From: an uncultured Fidelibacterota bacterium
GTDB lineage: Bacteria; Fidelibacterota; Fidelibacteria; Fidelibacterales; Fidelibacteraceae
Length of the DNA: 10,349 nt
Direction: 5' to 3'
Assembly: GCA_937862595.1 (NCBI GenBank)
Contig: CALMFL010000340.1
Location: 1-10,349, forward strand
Made by a program: the position numbers and the translations under genes. Positions 1-6,967 of this stretch are shown one piece after another (within the stretch, counting starts at the first letter, position 1; the number at the start of each line of letters is the position of its first letter). The notes beneath the pieces were generated by a model. It had not been told where the DNA came from. It did not search any database and worked only from the letters and a program-made list of their open reading frames with translations.

Positions 1-1
1 T

Positions 2-853
2 ATCCAGGATATCGGCTGCCGCTCCTACACCTATATCAGCACGATGGGCTACTGCATGGAAGCCGCTGCGGAATTCGGCAAGGAATTCGTCGTTCTGGAC
101 CGGCCGAACCCGCTGACCGGGAATATCGTGGAAGGCGCGACCGTCAAGGACGGCTTTCATTCCGGCGTGAGCGCCTACAAGATCCCCTACGTCCACGGAC
201 TGACGATCGGGGAGCTGGCGCAGGTCTATAACGAAGAAGGCCTGCTGAGAGACGGCGTAAAGTGCAAGCTGACCGTGGTCCCGATGAAGGGCTGGAAACG
301 CAGAATGTCCTTCGCGGACACCGGGCTCTCCTGGGTGCCGTCCTCGCCGCACATTCCCGAAGGCACAACGCCGCCGTACTACGTGGCCACCGGCATCCTG
401 GGCGAACTGTACACGATGAACATCGGCATCGGCTATACGATCCCCTTCCAGACCTATGCCGCCGAATGGATGCAGGCGCAGGAAGTGGCGGAGGCCATGA
501 ACGCGCTGGGCCTTGAAGGTGTGATCTTCCGGCCGATCGCCTATAAGCCCTTTTACGGCGTTGACAAGGACAAGGACGTGCAGGGCGTGCAGATCCACAT
601 CACCGATTTCCGGAAGGTCGAACTGATGTACCTGCAGTTCCATTTTATGGAAGTCTACCACAAGCTGTACCCCGAAATAGATCTCTTCAAATTGAACGAG
701 AACCGCTGGCGCATGTTCGACATCGTCTGCGGCACCGACGAGATACGCGAAACCTTTATGAAAAACTACCGTTTTGAAGATATCAAGCCCCTGTTCGAAC
801 GCGACGTGGAAGCGTTCAAAACGATGTCACGGAAATATTACCTTTACAAATAG
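2..853 (+). CDS. namZ: Exo-beta-N-acetylmuramidase NamZ-type (DUF1343) protein, 3' part
   Basis: This is the C-terminal 283 residues of a DUF1343 protein; the reading frame is open through the left window edge, so the true start lies upstream and the first visible ATG (44) is internal. Family marks are the DIGCRSYTYIS segment at the window start, LDRPNPLTG (nt 95-121) and the IPYVHGLTIGELA stretch. Characterised members (NamZ) release N-acetylmuramic acid from the non-reducing end of peptidoglycan fragments, usually in the periplasm or outside the cell, for wall recycling. Any signal peptide is out of view. The segment that in typical members reads roughly EGTNxSEGRGT is here LGELYTMNIGIGYTIPF, so this is a variant subgroup and its activity should not be assumed identical. 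The gene ends 8 bases before the secreted glycoside hydrolase, suggesting co-transcription. Family assignment is firm; the exact substrate is inferred. Confidence 0.88.
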   Translation: MQDIGCRSYTYISTMGYCMEAAAEFGKEFVVLDRPNPLTGNIVEGATVKDGFHSGVSAYKIPYVHGLTIGELAQVYNEEGLLRDGVKCKLTVVPMKGWKRRMSFADTGLSWVPSSPHIPEGTTPPYYVATGILGELYTMNIGIGYTIPFQTYAAEWMQAQEVAEAMNALGLEGVIFRPIAYKPFYGVDKDKDVQGVQIHITDFRKVELMYLQFHFMEVYHKLYPEIDLFKLNENRWRMFDIVCGTDEIRETFMKNYRFEDIKPLFERDVEAFKTMSRKYYLYK

Positions 854-861
854 GAAGACCC

Positions 862-3800
862 ATGAAAAGAACGATCACCCTTATTCTGCTCCTCTGCCTT
901 GCCGCCGGCATGCTGTTCGCCGCGGACAACCGCGAATTCCGGGCCACCTGGTCCATTACCTGGCACCAGTTCTCCGGAAGCCTGTCGACGGAACAGCTGA
1001 AAGCCCGCACTCAGGCCATTCTTGACAAACACGTGGAAGCCGGCATGAACGCCGTGCTCTGGCACGTCCGCCAGGGCGGGACGGCCTATTATCCCTCCGC
1101 CTACGAACCCTGGGGCTCTTACCTCGGCTACAGCGATCCGGGCTACGATCCGCTGGCCTACGCCGTGGAAGAAGCGCATAAGCGCGGACTTGAGCTGCAT
1201 GCCTGGTTCAATACCTTCGCCACCTCCAGCACGATCGCCGGCGCGCCCGCCGCGGAACATCCGGAATGGGTCTGCCGGGACGGCGACGGAAAACCGATGG
1301 GAAGCAGCCGCTGCCTGTCGCCCGGACTGAAAGCCGTTCGCGACTACACCGTCGCCTTGGTGGCGGAAATCGTCAGCAATTACGATGTGGACGGCATCCA
1401 TTTCGACTATGTGCGCTGGAACGAATATGACAATACCGAAGCCGGCATCCTCTTCGCAAAGCAGGCTGAAGACCTGCAGCTTCCCGACGGGCAATTCCCG
1501 GCCGGAATGGAAGCCTATCTTGAACGGCGGGAAGCCGAACGCGCTTCGCTGAACAAGAGTACCGCTCCCGCCGGTGACATCCGGTATCTCTACGATGTCG
1601 ACCATCCCGAAAGCGGCGGGGTCCCGGACAGCACCGATCTCTTTCCGGATGCAACCCCGGGCGTAAAATTCGCCTCGTGGGCCGACTGGCGCCGCGGCGC
1701 GACCAATGTATTCATTAAAGCCGTCCATGATACCGTTCAGGCGATCCGGCCCTGGGTCAAGGTGTCGCCGGCGGCTCTGGGACGTTATAAAGAGGCGAGC
1801 TGGAACGGCTATTACAGCGTGTTCCAGGATGCCGCCCGCTGGTTCAACGAAGGCTGGATCGATCTTCTGACCCCGATGAGCTATCACTGGCTGAACGGCA
1901 CGACCATGTACAGCCAGCTTCTTTCGGACTGGAACCCGAACATCGGTCCCGGCAAAGCGGCGGGGCGCCCGTATTCGGTGGGCCCGGCGTCGTACCTTAT
2001 CACCAACTGGAGCAATCATCAGGGCATCGTCGAACAATGCCGCACCCTGTCATGGGTAAAGGGATTTCAGTTCTTTTCCTACGGGAACTGGAAAGACTCC
2101 ACCTATCCCCTGGAAAGCTCCCACACGGTTTTCGCCCGCAAGGCGAAACAGCCGTCCTATCATTTTATGAATGCCGGCGTGCCGGCCGCTCCGGCCGCAG
2201 GCTGGGTAAAGAACAGCGACAGCTCCTACACCCTCACCGTCACACCGGATGCCGGCGTGACGGATCCGCAGTGGTTCGTGATCTATCGTTCTAAAGAAGC
2301 GTCTATCGATGTCGACAGCGCCGAGATCATGGAGCTCGTGTTCGCGGACTCCGCCTTTAACCTCGAGATCGCTTTCGACGGGCTTCAGCTCAATGACAAC
2401 CGCTATTATTACGGTGTGACCATGGCCAGCCGCTACTGGGTGGAATCGGCCCTTTCCAATGTGGTCGGCACGGACGTGCTGCCGACGATCTCCCCCCGTG
2501 TCGTGAACCATGTTCCGGCGGCCGATGCGGTCAACGTCCCCAACAATCAGGTCGTCGTCCTCGAATTCAACAAAAGCATGGATGAAGCCAGTATCGCCGG
2601 GAATCTGTCGGTTACGCCGGCGCCGTCCGGACTGACCCTGAGCTGGGAACATCCCCGCTGGGTCAAGGAAGACCATCTTGTCCTGAATATCGGCGCCTCC
2701 TGGCAGTTCAATACGGAATACACGGTGACGGTCGGCGCCGCCACGGTCGATCAGGCCGGTCTGCAGATCGACGGCAACGGCGACGGGACCGGCGGTGACG
2801 CGTTCACCCTGCAGTTTACGGTTTCGGGCGCGGATGAAGAAGCCCCGATCCTCGTCCAGAGCGTTCCCGCGGATACCGATATCGAAGTGGACACCGACGC
2901 TCCGGTAACCCTTCTGTTCGACGAACTGCTGGACCCCGCATCGCTCAGCGATGTTTTCACCTTTTATTATGACGAATTTGCCGTTTCTCCGGCTTACTGT
3001 ATTTTCAGGGACAGCGAGGACCGGACCTTTGTCACGGTCAAGCCCAATTCGCTGATGGCGACAAATGAAGCGGTCACCCTGGATATCGCCGCCGGCATTT
3101 CCGATACGACCGGCAACGCCATGGCGGCCCGCTATATCACCTTCACCACCGACAGCACCTATTATCAGACCCGCCGGATCATCGACGCCTTTACCGGAAC
3201 CTATGCCTGGGAGCGCCCGGGCTTCAGCGGTTCGACAAGCGGGATCGTCGATGCCGCTTCATCGACCACCCTGCTCTCGGGGAACAATTACGTCCCCGGC
3301 TTCGGCACGGACAAAGGATCCATGCGCATCATTGTCGTTCCCGAGACGGAAACCTGGTTTGCCAGAATTTATTCGGCGGCCCTGAACGGGGTTAAGAACA
3401 TCGATACGTCCATGGCCATTCAGGCCTACATCTTCGGGGACGGAAGCGGCTACCAGTTCCGCATCGCCCTGGCGGAATCCAACAGCGCCAGCTCGAACTC
3501 CTTTGAAGTGTCCCAATGGTACACCGTCAACTGGACCGGATGGAAAATGATCGAATGGGACCTGAGCGATCCGGAGCAGTTCGGCGAATGGGGCGGCATG
3601 ACCGGCGGCAGCCTGGACGGGACGGCCTACAGCGTCAACTCCCTGCACCTGAAGGGAAATCCCGACGACCCCCTGAACACGGTCACCTGCTATATTGACC
3701 AGCTGCGCTCCGCAGAACGGGTTGAAGGCCTTCCGGCCGCGAACCTTCCCCCCGTGATCGAAGCCATTCCCGACACCTTTACCGTTTCCGCGATCGCCGT

Positions 3801-4317
3801 CTACATCGATGCGGTGTTCAGCGACCCGAATCCGGGCGACAAGCTGACATTCACGGTGATCCCCGATACGACGGCGATCAGTCTCCGCTATTATTCATCC
3901 CCCGTGGGAAGGGTCCGGCTCCGTCCGGATGAGACCTACACCGGCGTCAGCGAGGTCATGTTCATCGTCACCGACGACGGCGTCGGGGAATTGTCCGACA
4001 CCTCCTTCATGACCCTGACGGTCACCATCAACCCGGCCGTTCTTGAGATACCCGAAACATTTAAGGTGTACCCGAACTACCCGAACCCCTTCAATCCGGT
4101 GACGAGCTTGCGCTTCGACCTTCCGCAAAGCGATCAGGTGAGCGTCGAAATCTTCAATACGCGCGGCCAGCGCGTTGCGATTCTGGCAAACCGCTATTTT
4201 GAAGCGGGCTCCTATACCCTGCAGTTCGATGCCGGGTTCCTGAGCTCGGGCGTTTACATCTACCGCGTCATGGCGGGAGACCAGATCCGCGCCGGCCGGA
4301 TGACGCTGATGAAATAG
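862..4317 (+). CDS. Secreted multidomain GHL10 (DUF187/DigH-like) glycoside hydrolase with T9SS sorting domain
   Basis: 1151 residues, with AGGAAG (852-857) upstream of the ATG. Residues 1-20 form a signal peptide (basic MKR, Leu-rich core, AMLFA-type end). Residues 24-420 match the GHL10 TIM-barrel family: REFRATW at the start, LHAWFN at 111-116, HPEW at 133-136, DGIHFDYVRW at 177-186 and LTPMSYHW at 336-343. Known relatives include E. coli DigH, which cleaves denuded (peptide-free) peptidoglycan glycan strands. Beyond this lie an FN3-like sandwich (about 430-535), two SbsA-type Ig (Big_5) domains (about 542-655 and 660-765, each with a PAxDxxVxxD-like start), an uncharacterised beta-rich, possibly carbohydrate-binding region (about 770-955), a cadherin-like Ig domain (about 962-1058) and a T9SS type A sorting domain (1064-1151; YPNYPNPFNPVTSLRF, then SGVYIYRV). 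It is therefore predicted to cross the outer membrane and be surface-attached or released. Domain borders are by eye; the substrate is inferred from family and from the NamZ neighbour. Confidence 0.9.
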   Translation: MKRTITLILLLCLAAGMLFAADNREFRATWSITWHQFSGSLSTEQLKARTQAILDKHVEAGMNAVLWHVRQGGTAYYPSAYEPWGSYLGYSDPGYDPLAYAVEEAHKRGLELHAWFNTFATSSTIAGAPAAEHPEWVCRDGDGKPMGSSRCLSPGLKAVRDYTVALVAEIVSNYDVDGIHFDYVRWNEYDNTEAGILFAKQAEDLQLPDGQFPAGMEAYLERREAERASLNKSTAPAGDIRYLYDVDHPESGGVPDSTDLFPDATPGVKFASWADWRRGATNVFIKAVHDTVQAIRPWVKVSPAALGRYKEASWNGYYSVFQDAARWFNEGWIDLLTPMSYHWLNGTTMYSQLLSDWNPNIGPGKAAGRPYSVGPASYLITNWSNHQGIVEQCRTLSWVKGFQFFSYGNWKDSTYPLESSHTVFARKAKQPSYHFMNAGVPAAPAAGWVKNSDSSYTLTVTPDAGVTDPQWFVIYRSKEASIDVDSAEIMELVFADSAFNLEIAFDGLQLNDNRYYYGVTMASRYWVESALSNVVGTDVLPTISPRVVNHVPAADAVNVPNNQVVVLEFNKSMDEASIAGNLSVTPAPSGLTLSWEHPRWVKEDHLVLNIGASWQFNTEYTVTVGAATVDQAGLQIDGNGDGTGGDAFTLQFTVSGADEEAPILVQSVPADTDIEVDTDAPVTLLFDELLDPASLSDVFTFYYDEFAVSPAYCIFRDSEDRTFVTVKPNSLMATNEAVTLDIAAGISDTTGNAMAARYITFTTDSTYYQTRRIIDAFTGTYAWERPGFSGSTSGIVDAASSTTLLSGNNYVPGFGTDKGSMRIIVVPETETWFARIYSAALNGVKNIDTSMAIQAYIFGDGSGYQFRIALAESNSASSNSFEVSQWYTVNWTGWKMIEWDLSDPEQFGEWGGMTGGSLDGTAYSVNSLHLKGNPDDPLNTVTCYIDQLRSAERVEGLPAANLPPVIEAIPDTFTVSAIAVYIDAVFSDPNPGDKLTFTVIPDTTAISLRYYSSPVGRVRLRPDETYTGVSEVMFIVTDDGVGELSDTSFMTLTVTINPAVLEIPETFKVYPNYPNPFNPVTSLRFDLPQSDQVSVEIFNTRGQRVAILANRYFEAGSYTLQFDAGFLSSGVYIYRVMAGDQIRAGRMTLMK

Positions 4318-4327
4318 CGGCTAAGTC

Positions 4328-4346
4328 CGTTAAAATGATGTTAACG
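4328..4346. repeat. Short inverted repeat CGTTAA-N7-TTAACG
   Basis: Six-base arms (4328-4333 and 4341-4346) with a 7-base spacer sit between the stop codon and the terminator and overlap the terminator base. The pattern is clear but short enough to arise by chance, and no function is assigned. Confidence 0.35.
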
Positions 4347-4382
4347 ATGCGGAACGGAAACAAACCGTTCCGCGTCGTTTTT
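4343..4382 (+). terminator. Rho-independent terminator after the glycoside hydrolase gene
   Basis: A 15-bp stem pairs 4343-4357 with 4365-4379 around a 7-nt loop (AAACAAA). The core GCGGAACGG/CCGTTCCGC is perfect; the only non-Watson-Crick pair is T4348-G4374. The stem runs into a T tract (4378-4382). It starts 25 bases after the stop codon, so it should insulate the wall-glycan genes from the rnf operon. Confidence 0.9.
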
Positions 4383-4395
4383 GCATAAAATTTCC

Positions 4396-4418
4396 ATAAA
4401 AATGCCATGCATTTTTAT
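4396..4418. promoter_or_regulatory. Perfect 23-bp inverted repeat, candidate operator upstream of rnfC
   Basis: ATAAAAATGC (4396-4405) and its exact reverse complement GCATTTTTAT (4409-4418) flank a CAT spacer. The element lies between the terminator and the rnfC start, just upstream of the best candidate -10 box. A dimeric regulator site is the likeliest role. A weak AT-rich transcript hairpin or a second, bidirectional terminator is the alternative. The inverted repeat is seen directly; its function is inferred. Confidence 0.45.
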
Positions 4419-4451
4419 CCGGCAATCTGTATATTCAACGATTGTTAACAA
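4407..4451 (+). promoter_or_regulatory. Weak candidate rnf promoter region with TTGTTAACAA palindrome
   Basis: TATATT at 4430-4435 is the best -10-like hexamer before rnfC, but no convincing -35 hexamer stands at the right distance and the start site is unknown. Just downstream, 4442-4451 is the perfect palindrome TTGTTAACAA. Its half resembles the TTGTTAA half-site of Rex (the NADH/NAD+ sensor) operators, but the usual 4-base spacer between half-sites is missing. A promoter must exist in this gap because a strong terminator precedes it; its exact position is a guess. Confidence 0.3.
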
Positions 4452-4487
4452 GGTACTAAACACCGCATTTTCAATGGGAGTCAAGCA

Positions 4488-5825
4488 TTGAAGTTATCGA
4501 CATTTAAGAAGGGTCTTCATCCGGAGGACTACAAGTATTTCAGCCAGGGTCAGGCCATTGAAACGCTCCCCCTGCCGGATGATGTCTACCTCCCGCTCCA
4601 GCAGCACATCGGGACCCCATGCGAACCGCTGGTCAAAAAAGGCGACCGGGTCAAAACCGGCCAGATCATCGCCGACAGTTCCTCCTATGTGTCCGCGCCG
4701 GTCCACGCCAGCATTACCGGGGTCGTCAAGGATATCGAAAAATACTATCATCCGCTCGGAATGCGCGCCACGATGATCCACATCCGGCGCGAGGGGGAAG
4801 AGGCGTGGGAGCTCCTGGAAAAGATACGGGACTGGAAATGGACCCCGAAGGAAAAACTGCTGGAAACCATCCGCAAAGCGGGTATCGTGGGACTGGGCGG
4901 CGCGACCTTCCCGACCCATGTCAAACTGAACCCCCCCGACGACAAGGCCATCGACTCCTTTATTCTGAACGGTGTGGAATGCGAGCCCTATCTGACCGCG
5001 GACGACCGCCTCATGATCGAACAGAGCGACAAGATCCTTCTGGGCATGGCGATCATGATGCACATTCTGGACGTGCAGAAAGGCTATATCGGGATCGAGA
5101 ACAACAAACCGGAAGCCATTGCCAGAATGCAGAAACGCGTGGTGGAGCTCGGCTACCCGTTCAAGGTCGTCCCGCTGAAAGTAAAGTATCCCCAGGGCGC
5201 GGAAAAAATGCTGATCTATTCCGTGCTGAAACGCAAGGTGCCCTACAGCAAACTGCCGATGGATGTCGGCGTGGTCGTGAATAACGTCGCAACGGCATTC
5301 GCCGTGGCGGAAGCCGTCACCGAGGCTAAACCGCTTGTTCAGCGCGTGATCACCGTTACCGGGGACGGGGTGAATCAGCCGAAGAACCTGATGGTCCGGC
5401 TGGGCACGCCCTTTAAAAATCTGTTCGACGCCTGCGGAAATGTCAAGGACGAAGTGAACCGCATCTTTATGGGTGGCCCGATGATGGGCATGACCCAGTA
5501 TCACCTCGAATCCCCCGTCGTCAAAGGCAGCAGCGGCATCGTTGCCGTTACGGGCGAACTGGTGGAAGAATTAAGCACCTTCCCCTGTATCCGCTGCGGC
5601 GCCTGCGTCCGGACCTGTCCGATGAACCTGATGCCGCTCCGGCTGTCCAAGCTCAGCCAGGAAAAACAGACGGACAAGCTTGAGTCCTTCGGCGTGATGA
5701 ATTGTATCGAGTGCGGTTCCTGCGCCTTTGTCTGTCCGGCGAATATTCCACTGGTGCAGTGGATCCGCGTCGGGAAAATACGGCTTCGCGAACGAAACGC
5801 CAGGAAGGCGAAGGAGAGATCATGA
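4488..5825 (+). CDS. rnfC: Rnf complex subunit RnfC (NADH/FMN-binding, two 4Fe-4S clusters)
   Basis: 445 residues, normal for the short RnfC type. The start is TTG at 4488, with GGGAG at 4476-4480 seven bases upstream; the resulting N-terminus (MKLSTFKKGLHP) matches the family start. RnfC is the peripheral cytoplasmic subunit that exchanges electrons with NAD(H). Visible motifs are the lipoyl-like N-terminal domain (SAPVHASITGVV, 69-80), the nucleotide/FMN loop GLGGATFPTHVK (135-146), NGVECEPYLTADDRLM (161-176) and YPQGAEK (234-240). Two CxxCxxCxxxCP cluster motifs follow, at Cys367/370/373/377 and Cys406/409/412/416. The C-terminus is short and basic, without the long repeat tail of proteobacterial RnfC. 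It opens the rnfCDGEAB operon, and its TGA overlaps the rnfD ATG (ATGA, 5822-5825). Confidence 0.97.
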   Translation: MKLSTFKKGLHPEDYKYFSQGQAIETLPLPDDVYLPLQQHIGTPCEPLVKKGDRVKTGQIIADSSSYVSAPVHASITGVVKDIEKYYHPLGMRATMIHIRREGEEAWELLEKIRDWKWTPKEKLLETIRKAGIVGLGGATFPTHVKLNPPDDKAIDSFILNGVECEPYLTADDRLMIEQSDKILLGMAIMMHILDVQKGYIGIENNKPEAIARMQKRVVELGYPFKVVPLKVKYPQGAEKMLIYSVLKRKVPYSKLPMDVGVVVNNVATAFAVAEAVTEAKPLVQRVITVTGDGVNQPKNLMVRLGTPFKNLFDACGNVKDEVNRIFMGGPMMGMTQYHLESPVVKGSSGIVAVTGELVEELSTFPCIRCGACVRTCPMNLMPLRLSKLSQEKQTDKLESFGVMNCIECGSCAFVCPANIPLVQWIRVGKIRLRERNARKAKERS

Positions 5826-6958
5826 CGGAAAAGAACCAGATACCGGAAGAAAAAAAAGAAGGAACGGCCGCAGAGGCCGTGACCGAAAATACGCCTGCTG
5901 CCGCGGAAAGCGAAGCGGCCAAACCCAAAAAGGATCCGCGCAACCGGCTTTTCCGCTCCGACCGGATGACCATCGTCGCCCCGGCGCCGCATGCAAAAGG
6001 CAGGAATTCCGTGCCGCGCATCATGTATACCGTGATCGCCGCGCTTTTGCCCGCCGCGGTCATGTCCATCCTGCTTTTCGGCACCAAGGCCATGGTCACC
6101 CTGATGGTCGCGGTCTTTGCCGCCATGGTCGCGGAATTCGCCTGCAACAAGATCATGAAGACCGGGATCACCGTCGATGACGGTTCCGCGATCCTGACCG
6201 GACTGCTGCTCGCGCTGACCCTGCCGCCCACCTTCCCCATCGCGGGAACGGCCCTGGGCGCGGTGGTGGTGATCGTTTTCGGGAAACAGGTTTTCGGCGG
6301 ACTCGGCGCAAATATTTTCAATCCCGCCCTGCTCGGGCGTGCCTTCCTGCAGGCCAGCTTCCCCGTCAAGATCACCACCTGGACTCTGCCCGCCCTGGGC
6401 GGTTCGAACGCCTATTACGATCTGGTCACCTCCAAAGCGGTCGATACCGTTACCGGCGCAACGCCGCTGGGCCTGATGAAATTCGAAGGGATCGGCACGC
6501 ATCTGAAACCCCTCCTCTTCGGGAATATCGGCGGCTGTCTCGGCGAAACCTCCGCGATCGCGATCCTGATCGGCGGACTGGTGCTGGTCATCCTGAAATA
6601 CGCCGACTGGCGCATTCCCCTGAGCTATATCGGCACGGTGTTCCTGTTCAGCGGCGCCCTCTGGCTGATCGATCCGGCGGCCTATCCCGATCCGCTGTTC
6701 ATGATCCTGTCGGGCGGCCTGATGCTGGGCGCTTTCTTTATGGCGACCGACATGGTCACTTCGCCGGTCACGCCCGCGGGGACCTGGATCTACGGCATCG
6801 GCATGGGTGTGATCCTGGTCGTGATCCGCATATGGGGCGGCCTCCCGGAAGGCGTGATGTATTCCATTCTTTTCATGAACGGTCTGGTCCCCCTGCTGAA
6901 CCGCTGGACGCGGCCGAAATATTTCGGCGAGATCCAGGAAGAAAAGAAAAAGAGTTAA
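5822..6958 (+). CDS. rnfD: Rnf complex membrane subunit RnfD (covalent FMN)
   Basis: The start chosen is ATG 5822, preceded by AAGGAGAG (5811-5818) and overlapping the rnfC stop by 4 bases; the open frame extends further upstream inside rnfC, but that part is not RnfD-like. 378 residues. RnfD is a polytopic inner-membrane subunit carrying covalently bound FMN. The flavinylation motif is DTVTGATPL, giving Thr214 as the expected FMN attachment residue. Other family marks are PRIMYTVIAALLPA (65-78), DGSAILTGLLLALTLPP (120-136), IFNPALLGRAFL (165-176) and the late TDMVTSPVTPAGTWIYGIGMG segment. Residues 1 to about 50 are an unusually long hydrophilic, Ala/Glu/Lys-rich cytoplasmic extension before the first membrane helix. 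The sequence ends in a lysine-rich tail. The rnfG start follows after 9 bases. Confidence 0.96.
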   Translation: MTEKNQIPEEKKEGTAAEAVTENTPAAAESEAAKPKKDPRNRLFRSDRMTIVAPAPHAKGRNSVPRIMYTVIAALLPAAVMSILLFGTKAMVTLMVAVFAAMVAEFACNKIMKTGITVDDGSAILTGLLLALTLPPTFPIAGTALGAVVVIVFGKQVFGGLGANIFNPALLGRAFLQASFPVKITTWTLPALGGSNAYYDLVTSKAVDTVTGATPLGLMKFEGIGTHLKPLLFGNIGGCLGETSAIAILIGGLVLVILKYADWRIPLSYIGTVFLFSGALWLIDPAAYPDPLFMILSGGLMLGAFFMATDMVTSPVTPAGTWIYGIGMGVILVVIRIWGGLPEGVMYSILFMNGLVPLLNRWTRPKYFGEIQEEKKKS

Positions 6959-6967
6959 AGGAAGCAT

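Noticed and set aside
844..2037. Long antisense open frame (397 codons) opposite the glycoside hydrolase gene
   Set aside because: It is a shadow of GC-rich coding on the other strand; the + frame has clear domains and the antisense product has no recognisable features.
4494..5504. Antisense open frame opposite rnfC
   Set aside because: Same codon-bias shadow effect; rnfC is certain on the + strand.
5702..5821. Upstream extension of the rnfD frame inside rnfC
   Set aside because: The 40 extra residues are not RnfD-like and overlap the second rnfC cluster motif; ATG 5822 has a good ribosome site and the usual ATGA overlap.
5850..5857. A8 run near the rnfD start (and a C7 run at 4931-4937 in rnfC) as phase-variation sites
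   Set aside because: The reading frames are intact and runs of this length are common; nothing else suggests switching.
5501..6967. Long antisense open frame (488 codons) opposite the rnfC end and rnfD
   Set aside because: Shadow frame with low-complexity His/Asp/Arg/Gly-rich sequence, fully overlapping the unmistakable rnfD.
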